This document shows positions 8,197-16,349 of a stretch of DNA of 64,000 nucleotides, in pieces. The stretch comes from Streptomyces morookaense (GTDB taxonomy: Bacteria > Actinomycetota > Actinomycetes > Streptomycetales > Streptomycetaceae). How positions within the stretch are numbered: the first letter of the stretch is position 1; every line of letters begins with the position of its first letter. The position numbers were made by a program, and so were the translations under genes. Location of the stretch: the NCBI RefSeq assembly GCF_013030945.1, contig NZ_JABBXF010000056.1, positions 24,731 through 88,730 on the forward strand. Direction: 5' to 3'. Below the pieces are notes generated by a model, which saw only the letters and a list, made by a program, of their open reading frames with translations, had not been told where the DNA came from and ran no database searches.

Positions 8197-8581
8197 ATGA
8201 CCAGCAGCAGACCGCACACCACGGACGAGCCGTCCCGGCCCCCGCGCCGCCTGGTCCTGGCCACGGTCTTGTCCTCCCTGCTCGCAGGCCCGACGCTGGC
8301 CTCCGCGTGAACTGGCCGTCCTGGAGAGCGAGTTGCAGTACGTGAACGACGCGCTCAGCGCTCACCGGATCACGCAGACCTCGCTCCACAAACACCTGTT
8401 CACCCAGGACACCGCGGGCATCGACCGCGCGCTCCCCAGGATGACCGGCTCGACAACGCCCTTCATCTTCCAGTCCGTCGGCGGCGACAAGGCTCTGCTC
8501 ACCGGCGACCTGGTCATGACCGCCAAGGAAGTGCCCGACACCCTCCGGGTACTTCGCAAGGGGCCCGCGAACCCGGTCTGA
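8197..8581 (+). pseudogene. Frameshifted gene for a small secreted protein
   Basis: An ATG at 8197 with GGAGGTG upstream opens a typical signal peptide (PPRRLVLATVLSSLLAGPTLASA) that hits TGA at 8308-8310 after 37 codons. One base later the next frame is open without interruption to a TGA at 8579-8581 and continues sensibly as ELAVLESELQYVNDALSAHR. Skipping a single base at the junction restores a protein of about 128 residues with signal peptide and mature domain. I read this as a recent frameshift or a sequencing error. The mature part contains QSVGGDKALLTGDLV and is not a family I recognise. Confidence 0.6.
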
Positions 8582-8585
8582 CGCG

Positions 8586-8609
8586 GACCACAGGACCACA
8601 GGACCACAG
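8586..8609. repeat. Three tandem copies of an 8-bp unit
   Basis: The unit GACCACAG is repeated exactly three times in the short gap between the frameshifted gene and the stop of the TetR gene on the other strand. Confidence 0.85.
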
Positions 8610-8613
8610 GCGA

Positions 8614-9348
8614 TCACGCCTCCGCCGTGAGCCCGTTGATCATGCGGTCGAGGAGCCGGTCGAAGACCGCCTCCGGGGACGGGTCGCCGGGCGCGGCAAG
8701 CGCCTGGGCGAACTGGGGGTGGTTCCCTCCGGCCATGAGGGCCTGGAGATAACGGGCGTGCGCGTCGCGCAGCTCGCCGGACGTGCGGCCTGCGGTTTCG
8801 CTCGCCTGCTCCTGGCCGAGTTCGTACGACACGTAGCTGACGACGAATCCGGTGATCAGGCTGAAGGTCTCCAGCCGGGCCCTGGCGTCCTCGCCCGTCG
8901 GGGCGAGTGCCGCGAGGGCGTGCTCCACGACGGCGAGGGTGTTCGGGCCGAGGGTCTGCCGGGCGGTCAGCGCGGCGGGCAGCCAGGGATGGCGCCGCAT
9001 CATGGCGCGCTGCTCGCGGGCGATCTGCCGGAGGTCGGCGCGCCAGTCCCCGGACGGCTCGTCCGGCAGCCGGTGTTCGCCGCTCACCTGGTCGATCATG
9101 AGCTCCAGCAGCGTCTCCTTGTTGGGGACGTAGCTGTAGAGGGACATCGTCCCGGCCCCGAGCCGGGCCGCGACCGCACGCATGGTGACCGCGGCGAGCC
9201 CTTCCGCGTCGGCGATGGCGACCGCCTCGGCGGTGATCGTCGCGCGGCTGTGGGCCGGCGGCCTTCCCCGGCGCGGCCGTTCGGGCTGCGCCCAGAGCAG
9301 CTCCGGGTCCACACCGGCCTTGCGACCGGGTGAGCCTGCACGGGCCAC
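8614..9348 (-). CDS. TetR family transcriptional regulator
   Basis: A 244-residue regulator of the TetR class with the TetR-type C-terminal domain. The HTH lies near residues 45-75 (AAVTMRAVAARLGAGTMSLYSYV), followed by a DQVSGE-type effector domain. The GTG at 9348 is preferred because GGGAGGGG lies five bases before it; an upstream ATG at 9384 lacks such a site. It is divergent from a CocE/NonD hydrolase gene, and the shared region holds a perfect CGTAC-GCT-GTACG inverted repeat, so autoregulation and control of the hydrolase are likely. Confidence 0.88.
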   Translation of the reverse strand: MARAGSPGRKAGVDPELLWAQPERPRRGRPPAHSRATITAEAVAIADAEGLAAVTMRAVAARLGAGTMSLYSYVPNKETLLELMIDQVSGEHRLPDEPSGDWRADLRQIAREQRAMMRRHPWLPAALTARQTLGPNTLAVVEHALAALAPTGEDARARLETFSLITGFVVSYVSYELGQEQASETAGRTSGELRDAHARYLQALMAGGNHPQFAQALAAPGDPSPEAVFDRLLDRMINGLTAEA

Positions 9349-9394
9349 GGCGACCCCTCCCTTCCTCTGTCTCCATCCAAGCACGAGCTATTCT

Positions 9395-9407
9395 CGTACG
9401 CTGTACG
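9395..9407. promoter_or_regulatory. Candidate TetR operator
   Basis: CGTAC (9395-9399), a three-base centre, and GTACG (9403-9407) form a perfect inverted repeat. It sits between the divergent TetR and hydrolase starts, 47 bases from the TetR GTG and 51 bases from the hydrolase ATG. Confidence 0.5.
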
Positions 9408-9458
9408 GAAATCATCATCCCGCTATCCGGCGAGTCCGGGAATCGAGGCTTCGCGACC

Positions 9459-11114
9459 ATGCCGATGCGCAGCTCACCTGCACGGAAGCCGCCCCTGCGC
9501 ACCAGGGCCATGCGCCGGTCCCTGCGCGGCCTGCCCGCCGGGCTCCACGACGTCGCCCACGAGCCCGGCCTCGTCGTGCCCGCCGCCGACGGCAGCCCGC
9601 TGCTGACCGACCACTACTTCCCCGTCGCCGACGGCGACTTCCCGACCCTCCTGATCCGCTCGCCCTACGGCCGGGGATTCCCCTGGGCACCGATGTACGG
9701 CATGCTCTTCGCCGAACAGGGCTTCCACGTCGTCCTGCAGAGCTGCCGCGGCACCGGAGGGTCGGGCGGCGAGTTCCATCTGTGGCGCAACGAGCCGGCC
9801 GACGGGCAGGCCACCGTCGCCTGGCTGCGCCGGCAGCCGTGGTTCTCCGGGGTGCTGGGAACGATCGGCCCCAGCTACCTCGGCTACGTCCAGTGGGCAC
9901 TCGCCCTGGACCCGCCACCGGAGTTGCGCGCGATGGTGATCCAGGTCGGCATGCACGACCCGCACGGCTTCTTCCACCCCACCGACGCGTTCTCGCTGGA
10001 GAACGCGCTCGCCGTCGCCGTCGGCCTGACCAGACAGCACCTCGGCATACCGGCGTTCCTCCGGTCCGCCCTGCGACTGCGGCGTCACCTCGGGAAGGTC
10101 ACGCGGACCCTTCCCCTCGCGGAGTCCTACGTGCCCGCCCTGGGCGGCCGAGTGCCGTTCCTGGACGGGGCGATGGCGCACCCCGATCCCCAGGACCCGT
10201 ACTGGGACGGCGCCGACATCGGGGCCGCGGCGGACACGCTGACCGTGCCGACCAGCCTGATCACCGGCCGGCACGACATCTACCTCGACCAGACCCTGCG
10301 GCAGTACGGCCGGCTGCGGCGCGCCGGCTGCGAGACGGCCCTGCTCGTCGGCCCGTGGACCCACAACTCGGCCCTGCAGCAAGGCTGGCCCGAGGTCTTC
10401 GCCGAAAGCCTCGCCTGGCTGCGGGCCCACCTGTGCGACGACAGGTCCGGGCTGCGCAGGACGCGGGTCCGTGTCCACATGGGCGGCCGGCAGACGTGGC
10501 ACGACCTGCCCGACTGGCCCCCGGCCACGACCGGCCGCCGCTGGTACCTCGGGAGCGGCGGCACGCTCGATTCCCGGGCGCCCGAGGGCACGACGCCGCC
10601 TCTGTCCTTCCGCTACGATCCGGCCGATCCCACGCCGTCCGTCGGCGGCCCCCTGTTGAGCAACAAGGCCGGTCCGCAGGACAACAGCGCGCTGGAGGCC
10701 AGGGACGACGTGCTGACGTTCACGACGGAGCCCCTTGCCGCGCCGGTCCGCGTTCTCGGTGCGGCTCATGTGGAGCTGCAGGTCACCACGGACACGGGCC
10801 ACGCCGATGTCTTCGCGCGGCTCTGCGATGTCGACGAGCGGAACCGCTCGGTCAACGTCTGTGACGGATTGCGGCGGTTGCAGCCCGACGACGGCACTCC
10901 GGCCGCCGTCACGGTGCCCCTGAGCTCCACCGCCCACTGCTTCCCCGCCGGGCATCGCATCCGCCTGCAGATCAGCGGCGGCGCCCACCCGCGCTTCGCC
11001 CGCAACACCGGGACCGGGGAACCCTCGGCGACGGCCACCCGGCTCGCGCCGGCCGACGTCTCGCTGCACCACCCGTCCGTGCTCGTACTCCCCACTGCGG
11101 AAGCCCCGGTGTGA
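9459..11114 (+). CDS. CocE/NonD family hydrolase (S15 peptidase-like acyl hydrolase)
   Basis: A 551-residue member of the CocE/NonD group (Xaa-Pro dipeptidyl-peptidase S15 fold). The N-terminal alpha/beta-hydrolase domain contains the elbow GPSYLG (Ser near residue 139), an acidic residue in RHDIYLD and the His block GPWTHN. The C-terminal jelly-roll part holds the AAHVELQV and PAGHRIRLQISG strands typical of the family. Known relatives cleave amides, esters or proline peptides. The start is uncertain: ATG at 9459 or 9465, both without a strong ribosome site. No signal peptide is seen. It is probably controlled by the divergent TetR gene. Confidence 0.85.
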   Translation: MPMRSSPARKPPLRTRAMRRSLRGLPAGLHDVAHEPGLVVPAADGSPLLTDHYFPVADGDFPTLLIRSPYGRGFPWAPMYGMLFAEQGFHVVLQSCRGTGGSGGEFHLWRNEPADGQATVAWLRRQPWFSGVLGTIGPSYLGYVQWALALDPPPELRAMVIQVGMHDPHGFFHPTDAFSLENALAVAVGLTRQHLGIPAFLRSALRLRRHLGKVTRTLPLAESYVPALGGRVPFLDGAMAHPDPQDPYWDGADIGAAADTLTVPTSLITGRHDIYLDQTLRQYGRLRRAGCETALLVGPWTHNSALQQGWPEVFAESLAWLRAHLCDDRSGLRRTRVRVHMGGRQTWHDLPDWPPATTGRRWYLGSGGTLDSRAPEGTTPPLSFRYDPADPTPSVGGPLLSNKAGPQDNSALEARDDVLTFTTEPLAAPVRVLGAAHVELQVTTDTGHADVFARLCDVDERNRSVNVCDGLRRLQPDDGTPAAVTVPLSSTAHCFPAGHRIRLQISGGAHPRFARNTGTGEPSATATRLAPADVSLHHPSVLVLPTAEAPV

Positions 11115-11131
11115 CGTCTACCCCCGCCCTG

Positions 11132-12082
11132 CTACCCCCGTCCTGCCCGGAAGGCCCGGCGGTACGCGCCGGGCGTCGTGCCCAGGGCGCCCAGGAAGCG
11201 TCTGCGGAGGTTGGTGGCGGAGGAGAGGCCGACGCGGCGGGCGACGGTCTCCAGCGGGAGGTCGGTCGACTCCAGCAACTCCCGTGCCGCCACGATCCGC
11301 TGGGCGAGCAGCCACTGTCCGGGGCTGGTGCCGAGCTGGTCGGTGAAGCGCCGGGCCAGCGTCCGCGCCGAGACGCCCTCGTGCGCGGCCAGGTCGTCGA
11401 CGGTCACCGGCTCGTCGAGTCTGCCGGTGACCCATTGCAGCAACGGCGCGAGCGAACCGTCGATCTGCGCGGGGTGCGGCGGCGCCGCGTACTGCAGCTG
11501 TCCGCCCTCGCGGTGGGGCGGCATGACCATGGTCCGTGCGACGTGCGCGGCGTACCCGGCGCCCTGGTCGGCACGGACCAGGTGCAGACACAGGTCGATG
11601 CCGGCACCGGCGCCCGCGCTGGTCGCCACGTCGCCGTGGTCGACGTACAGCACGTCCGCGTCGACCCGGACGGCGGGGAACTGCCGGGCCAGCCCGTCGG
11701 CTTGGGCCCAGTGGGCGGTGGCCCGCCGCCCGTCCAGCAGACCGGCGTGCGCCAGCGCGAACGCGCCGGAGCAGATACTGACCACCCGCGCCCCACGCGA
11801 GTGCGCGCGGCGCAGGGCCCCGACGACCGCGGGCGAGGGCGGCTCCTGGACGGGCAGCCAGCCCGGGACGACCACGGTGTCCGCCCGGTCGAGCGCGTCC
11901 AGCCCGTCGGTCACGAGCATGTCGTACCCGGCGAGCGTCGCGACGGGACCGGGGTGCTCGGTGCACACACCGAACGTGTACCGCGTGGGCAGCCCCTGCC
12001 GCTCGATCCCGAACACCTGGGCGGCGCAGGCGAGCTCGAAGGACGACTGCGGAGGGCGGACGAGAGCGACGACGCGATGCAT
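11132..12082 (-). CDS. GlxA family transcriptional regulator (DJ-1/PfpI domain plus AraC HTH)
   Basis: A 316-residue activator-type protein. Residues 1-180 form a DJ-1/PfpI amidase-like domain with an SICSGAFALAHAGLLDG elbow containing the Cys of that fold. The C-terminal 100 residues are an AraC double HTH (VDDLAAHEGVSARTLARRF and LPLETVARRVGLSSATNLRRRF). The ATG at 12082 (MHRVVALV) is chosen because family members begin with the first beta strand. It is divergent from a cupin gene by 70 bases, which is its most likely target. Confidence 0.87.
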   Translation of the reverse strand: MHRVVALVRPPQSSFELACAAQVFGIERQGLPTRYTFGVCTEHPGPVATLAGYDMLVTDGLDALDRADTVVVPGWLPVQEPPSPAVVGALRRAHSRGARVVSICSGAFALAHAGLLDGRRATAHWAQADGLARQFPAVRVDADVLYVDHGDVATSAGAGAGIDLCLHLVRADQGAGYAAHVARTMVMPPHREGGQLQYAAPPHPAQIDGSLAPLLQWVTGRLDEPVTVDDLAAHEGVSARTLARRFTDQLGTSPGQWLLAQRIVAARELLESTDLPLETVARRVGLSSATNLRRRFLGALGTTPGAYRRAFRAGRG

Positions 12083-12152
12083 GGCGGGAAAGTACCGCAC
12101 GATGTCATTCCTGACACTGGGCGGGCGGACGATCACCGGCCAGGCTGGCCTC

Positions 12153-12497
12153 ATGACGAGAGACATGACGGCAGAACAGAAGATGCCGGGCTACGTGTGG
12201 TCCGCCGTACAGGACGCCCCGGTCCACGAGATCTTCCCCGGCATCCGCGCACGCCCGCTGTGGACCGGGGACGACGGCGCGAAGGCCCACGTCCTGGAAA
12301 TGGACCCGGGGACGTGCTGGCAGGGCATCGACGTCCACGAACCGGGCCCCGAGGAGGTCTTCGTGGTGTCCGGCGTCTTCAACGACGGTTTCCGGGACTA
12401 CCCCGCGGGCTCCTTCATCCATGCCCCCGCGGGTTCCTCGCACATCCCGCAGACGACGACGGGCTGCACGCTGTTCGTCTTCTACCCGGAGGGGTAG
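12153..12497 (+). CDS. Cupin domain protein (ChrR-like)
   Basis: A 114-residue single-domain cupin. GIDVHEPGPEEVFVVSGVFNDG contains the first cupin motif with metal-type His and Glu ligands, and GSFIHAPAGSSHIP the second. The layout matches the C-terminal cupin of ChrR anti-sigma factors without the zinc-binding anti-sigma part. It may bind a metal and a small ligand. The start at 12153 has no strong ribosome site; a second ATG lies four codons on. It is divergent from the GlxA-type regulator. Confidence 0.75.
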   Translation: MTRDMTAEQKMPGYVWSAVQDAPVHEIFPGIRARPLWTGDDGAKAHVLEMDPGTCWQGIDVHEPGPEEVFVVSGVFNDGFRDYPAGSFIHAPAGSSHIPQTTTGCTLFVFYPEG

Positions 12498-12508
12498 GGG
12501 GTGGCGAG

Positions 12509-12916
12509 GTGTGGTCCGTGCGCCTGATGACGGAAACCGATATTCCAGCGGTCTCGGCCGTACGGGTGTCCGGCTGGAAGTCCGCCTACGCCGGAATGAT
12601 TCCGCAGTCCTATCTGGACGGCATGACCGTCGAGGGGGACATCGCACTGCGTCGGCGACAATTCGCCCGGTTCCGGGGGCGGATGACCAACCTCGTGGCG
12701 ACCGACGGCCGCGGCGACATCGTGGGGTTCCTCCAGGAGAACGTCAAGGCCCGCCGCTTCTACGAGCGAGCCGGATACGCCTCGGACGGTGCCGTGCAAT
12801 CCGACGACTACGACGGCGTACCCGTGGCCGAAGTCCGTTATCGCCGCGCGCTGGACCGGGTCACGCAGTGTCCGTCCGTACCGCGGCGACCGCCACCGTC
12901 GTGTAGTCCATGGTGA
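12509..12916 (+). pseudogene. GNAT acetyltransferase with internal deletion of the acetyl-CoA site
   Basis: The 135-codon frame begins like a GNAT enzyme (SVRLMTETDIPAVSAVRVSGWKSAYAGMIP) and ends like one (ENVKARRFYERAGYASDGA). The residues that should lie between ATDGRGDIVGF and LQENVKARRFYE are missing in frame. That gap, roughly 50-60 residues in relatives, normally carries motif A (Q/R-x-x-G-x-G/A), which binds acetyl-CoA. The product is unlikely to be active. The frame starts 12 bases after the cupin stop, and its 3' end overlaps the convergent methyltransferase gene by 56 bases. Start GTG 12509 is a guess. Confidence 0.7.
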
Positions 12917-13688
12917 AGCCGCCGCCCATGGCATCGATGGCGGCTCCGAGGCCGTCCAGTACCTTCGTCATGCGGTCCGGGGGGAGCCGGATGAAGGCGC
13001 CCGCGGTGGGCATCAGATCCAGCCATGCATCCCGGGTGTAGAAGAATTCCCAGTCGAATTCCCAGAGTTCCGGTTCGCCGAATGCGCCCGTCTCCCGGAT
13101 CCCGTCGGCCACCCTGGCGAAAACCTTCCGGTACATGTCCGCGGATCCCCGGATCGCCGCCCGGAAGTCGAACGGGACGTCGGGCAGCTCCCGTTCGCAG
13201 ATCTCGACGACGGCCTCCGCGACATCGGACGGATAGCGGAACACGTTCCAGAAGGGGGCCAGCAGGCCGCCCGGGCGCAGTACCCGGGCGGCCTTGGCCG
13301 CGCCCGCGGCCGGGTCGACCCAGTGCCAGGCCTGGCCTGCGACGACCGCGTCGAATACGCGGCCCGCCGGGTCCCATTCCTCGAACCTCGCCACCTCGGC
13401 CTCTCCCCCGGCCCGCAGCGCCAGTTCGGCCATGCGCGCGTCGGGGTCGACGCCGAGCACCCTGCAGCCGGCCGCCTGGAGCTGCCGGGTGGCAATGCCC
13501 GTGCCGCAGCCGACGTCGAGGACGTCGGGCCCGGTGCCGGCACCGGGCCCGAAGGCGGCGATCCGTGCGATCAGGGCTTCGGGGTAGCGGGGCCGGGCCC
13601 GGTCGTAGCGTTCAGCGTCCGCGCCGAACGACTCGGCCACCTCGCGGAGTTGATGGGGGTCGTTCTCTGAAGACCGTATAGTGGGCAT
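12861..13688 (-). CDS. Class I SAM-dependent methyltransferase
   Basis: A 275-residue methyltransferase. LDVGCGTGIATRQL (near residue 55) is motif I for SAM binding, GVDPD ends strand beta-2, and the VVAGQAWHWVDP and VLRPGG blocks follow in order. The substrate is unknown. The start ATG at 13688 has no ribosome site; a TTGACG-17-CATAGT promoter predicts transcription starting at this ATG, so the mRNA is probably leaderless. The start codon lies inside a large palindromic operator shared with the divergent TetR gene, arguing for tight repression by that protein. Confidence 0.88.
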   Translation of the reverse strand: MPTIRSSENDPHQLREVAESFGADAERYDRARPRYPEALIARIAAFGPGAGTGPDVLDVGCGTGIATRQLQAAGCRVLGVDPDARMAELALRAGGEAEVARFEEWDPAGRVFDAVVAGQAWHWVDPAAGAAKAARVLRPGGLLAPFWNVFRYPSDVAEAVVEICERELPDVPFDFRAAIRGSADMYRKVFARVADGIRETGAFGEPELWEFDWEFFYTRDAWLDLMPTAGAFIRLPPDRMTKVLDGLGAAIDAMGGGFTMDYTTVAVAAVRTDTA

Positions 13689-13717
13689 GCGCCCACTATG
13701 GTGGGCGCATGCCCACT
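13680..13717. promoter_or_regulatory. 17-bp perfect inverted repeat operator
   Basis: The arm at 13680-13696 (AGTGGGCATGCGCCCAC) is the exact reverse complement of the arm at 13701-13717, with a four-base centre TATG. Each arm is itself an imperfect palindrome, GTGGGC-ATGC-GCCCAC, so two dimer sites may lie side by side. It covers the methyltransferase start codon and ends 42 bases before the likely TetR start. Confidence 0.8.
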
Positions 13718-13723
13718 CGTCAA
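13695..13723 (-). promoter_or_regulatory. Promoter of the methyltransferase gene
   Basis: On the minus strand TTGACG (13723-13718) and CATAGT (13700-13695) are separated by exactly 17 bases. Those 17 bases are one arm of the inverted repeat. The predicted start, about seven bases downstream, coincides with the A of the ATG at 13688. Confidence 0.65.
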
Positions 13724-13759
13724 CGGGTGGCACCCGAACAGACAGGAGGGACACAGGAC

Positions 13760-14362
13760 ATGCCGACAGGGGTGGCCCTGCGCGATGCGCGGGAGCAGCT
13801 GTTCGCCGCGGCCGAGCGCATCCTGCTCCGGGACGGTCCGAACGCACTGACCAGCCGTGCGGTCACCACGGAGGCGGGCTGCGCCAAGGGCGTCCTGCAC
13901 CGGCACTTCGCCGACTTCGACGCCTTCCTCGCCGAACTCGTCCTGGACCGCATCGCCCGGGTCGAGGCCCAGGGCACCGCCCTCTGCGCATCCGCAGGGA
14001 CCGGCACCGTCACCGGCAACCTCGCCGACGCGCTGACGGAGTTGTTCGGCTCGTCGGTCGCCGTGGGGATCGTCGCCCTGATCACCTTCCGCGACGACCT
14101 GCGCGCCCGCCTGCGCCGGAGCAGACCGGCGGGCGTTCCGGTCCTCACCGAGGCCGCGGCCATGATCGCCGCGTACCTGGCAGCCGAGCGCCGGCTGGGG
14201 CGCCTCGCGGCCGATGCCGACGTGGACACCCTCTCCCCCACCCTGATCGGAGCCGGACACCTGCTGTTCGCCGACCGGAAAGCCGGCCGGCCGGAGCCCG
14301 AAGCCGTCCGCAAGGTCGTGGCCGCGGTCGTCGCAGGCGTGGTGCGGGAGCCGACGCCGTGA
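13760..14362 (+). CDS. TetR family transcriptional regulator
   Basis: A 200-residue TetR protein. HTH near residues 25-55 (ALTSRAVTTEAGCAKGVLHRHF), then an all-helical ligand domain. The ATG at 13760 is preferred because AGGAGGG precedes it, although the frame is open from an ATG at 13709 inside the operator. It is divergent from the methyltransferase and presumably binds the 38-bp palindrome between them. The last gene of its strand here; a transporter remnant follows on the other strand. Confidence 0.88.
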   Translation: MPTGVALRDAREQLFAAAERILLRDGPNALTSRAVTTEAGCAKGVLHRHFADFDAFLAELVLDRIARVEAQGTALCASAGTGTVTGNLADALTELFGSSVAVGIVALITFRDDLRARLRRSRPAGVPVLTEAAAMIAAYLAAERRLGRLAADADVDTLSPTLIGAGHLLFADRKAGRPEPEAVRKVVAAVVAGVVREPTP

Positions 14363-14374
14363 CGCGCCCGGGGG

Positions 14375-14449
14375 CTACCGCTCCGCCCCCGCACGCCATG
14401 TGACCGCGGCCCCGGACAGCACGACCAGCGCAATCCCCGCTGCGGCCGG
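14375..14449 (-). pseudogene. C-terminal remnant of an EamA/DMT-type transporter
   Basis: On the minus strand 25 codons read IPAAAGIALVVLSGAAVTWR and end in a stop at 14377-14375. This resembles the last membrane helix and basic tail of EamA permeases. A stop codon sits two codons upstream in the same frame, so only the tail survives. The assignment rests on one helix and is tentative. Confidence 0.35.
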
Positions 14450-14697
14450 GATGGATCACCAACAGGGCGTCCCAGCTGGATGGTTGGGACGTGAGATATC
14501 TCGCCCAACAGCCGGGGGCCTGCTCGTTACGGACCAGCAGTCGTCACCTGATCAGTGGCTACTCTGAAGATCCTTACCAGTGATCGACGGCGGTACCGGC
14601 GGGCACCGCCACCACTACGCCCCCCACCAAGGCCCGTTACGACATGACGACGTCCATCGCATGGCGGTGGAGTCGGACATCGAGGAGAGGTACGTTC
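14450..14697. other. Upstream region of the glutamate-synthase-like gene, no gene seen
   Basis: No coding pattern is seen in this 248-base stretch. It contains an inverted pair GTCCCA...TGGGAC near 14470-14491 and the palindrome GAGATATCTC just after it. These are plausible regulatory elements, but I could not assign a promoter. Confidence 0.4.
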
Positions 14698-16242
14698 ATG
14701 CGCGCCCGGAGCATTGCCACGGCCACCGCAACAGCATTGGCACTGTTGGCCACTCGTGACCTTGTCCAGAAAAAGCATGCATTGCTCCGGAACTACCCGG
14801 TGATCGGGCACGCCCGGTACCTGTTGGAGACGATCGGCCCGGAGCTGCGGCAGTACATCGTGACCTCCAACGACGAGGAGCGCCCGTTCAGTCGTGACCA
14901 GCGCACCTGGATCTATGCGTCGGCGAAGGGGGAGAACAATTACTTCGGGTTCGGTACCGACAACGATGTTGAGCACATGCAGGGGCACGCGTACCTGAAG
15001 CAGCGCACGTTCGCCGGCACGCTGCCCGACCTCCACGACCCGCAGGCCGCACTGCCCTCGGCCAAGGTGCTGGGCGGGCCGCGAGGGCGCGCCAAGGCGT
15101 TCCGGCCGGCGAGTGTGGTGAACATATCGGCGATGAGTTTCGGATCGCTCTCCGGCGCGGCGATCACGGCGCTCAACAAGGGGGCGGCGCTGGCGGGCGC
15201 GATGCAGAACACGGGAGAGGGCGGTCTCTCGCCGTACCACCGCAACGGCGGCGATCTCGTCCTTCAGATCGGTACGGCGTACTTCGGGTGCCGCAACGAG
15301 GACGGCAGCTTCAACATCGACAAGCTCAAGGATGTGGTTGCCGGCGCCCCGGTCAAGGCGATAGAGATCAAGCTCTCCCAGGGCGCCAAGCCAGGGCTGG
15401 GCGGGATGCTGCCGGGCACCAAGGTCACCCCTGAAATCGCCGAGATCCGCGGCATCCCGCTCGGTAAGGACTGCGCCTCCCCGTCGCGGCACACCGCGTT
15501 CAGCGACGTCGACTCGATGCTCGACTTCGTCGAACTGCTCGCCACCGAGACCGGTCTGCCGGTCGGGATCAAGAGCGCGGTGGGAGAGATGGATTTCTGG
15601 CAGGAGCTTGCCACGCTGATGGCGCGCGGTGATCGTGGTGTCGACTTCGTGACCATCGACGGTGGCGAGGGCGGCACCGGGGCGGCACCGCTGATCTTCA
15701 GCGACTCGATGTCGCTGCCCTTCCGGATGGGCTTCTCCCGGGTCTACGGCACCTTCGCCGAGCTGGGGCTGACCGATGACCTGACCTTCATCTGCTCCGG
15801 CAAGCTCGGCCTGCCCGAGAACGCCGCGGTCGCCTTCGCCTTGGGTGCCGACATGATCAACGTGGCTCGCGAGGCGATGCTGTCGATCGGCTGCATACAG
15901 TCGCAGAAGTGCCACACCGACAAGTGCCCCACCGGCGTCGCCACTCAGAACCCGCGGCTGGCCCGCGGCCTCGACCCGACCTCGAAGGCCACCCGCGCAG
16001 CCGTCTACCTGCGCACCTTGCGCCAGGAACTGCTGAAGGTCTCGGCAGCCGTCGGTGTCGCCCACCCGGCACTCATCACAGCCACCGACGTCGAGATCAT
16101 GAACGGCGACTACGAGGCCCGCACCTTGGCCGGCGTCTACGGCTACAAGGACGGCTGGGGCGAGCTCGGCCCGCACCTCGCCGAGGAGATCACCGCACTG
16201 CTCGCCACCAAGCCGACCTCCGTACAGAGGCCGATCGTCTAA
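14698..16242 (+). CDS. FMN-binding glutamate synthase family protein (GltB-like, orphan)
   Basis: A 514-residue protein homologous to the central FMN domain of glutamate synthase, without the glutaminase domain. An N-terminal hydrophobic segment may anchor it to the membrane. NISAMSFGSLSGAAITALNKGA begins the FMN barrel, and DFVTIDGGEGGTGAAP is a family signature. Cysteines near 399, 405 and 410 (CIQSQKCHTDKC) keep the C-x5-C-x4-C 3Fe-4S ligands. The ATG at 14698 follows GAGGAGAGG; an earlier ATG at 14644 does not. No small subunit or amidotransferase lies nearby, so the substrate is unclear. A decayed relative lies at 21181-21420. Confidence 0.88.
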   Translation: MRARSIATATATALALLATRDLVQKKHALLRNYPVIGHARYLLETIGPELRQYIVTSNDEERPFSRDQRTWIYASAKGENNYFGFGTDNDVEHMQGHAYLKQRTFAGTLPDLHDPQAALPSAKVLGGPRGRAKAFRPASVVNISAMSFGSLSGAAITALNKGAALAGAMQNTGEGGLSPYHRNGGDLVLQIGTAYFGCRNEDGSFNIDKLKDVVAGAPVKAIEIKLSQGAKPGLGGMLPGTKVTPEIAEIRGIPLGKDCASPSRHTAFSDVDSMLDFVELLATETGLPVGIKSAVGEMDFWQELATLMARGDRGVDFVTIDGGEGGTGAAPLIFSDSMSLPFRMGFSRVYGTFAELGLTDDLTFICSGKLGLPENAAVAFALGADMINVAREAMLSIGCIQSQKCHTDKCPTGVATQNPRLARGLDPTSKATRAAVYLRTLRQELLKVSAAVGVAHPALITATDVEIMNGDYEARTLAGVYGYKDGWGELGPHLAEEITALLATKPTSVQRPIV

Positions 16243-16349
16243 CGTGTCGACGGAGGCAAGCACCGCCTCACTGAGCACGCGCGTGGCACCCGCCGCTGTC
16301 GCCCTCGTCCCCCTGCCTCACGCACAGTACCTGCCTAGGTGATCACAAC

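Noticed and set aside
6601..8217. Long antisense frame opposite GAPDH
   Set aside because: GAPDH has the conserved active site and a good terminator; the antisense frame is repetitive Val/Asp/Arg sequence with no family features.
9474..11072. Long antisense frame opposite the CocE/NonD hydrolase
   Set aside because: The hydrolase shows the GPSYLG elbow and jelly-roll motifs; the opposite frame shows none.
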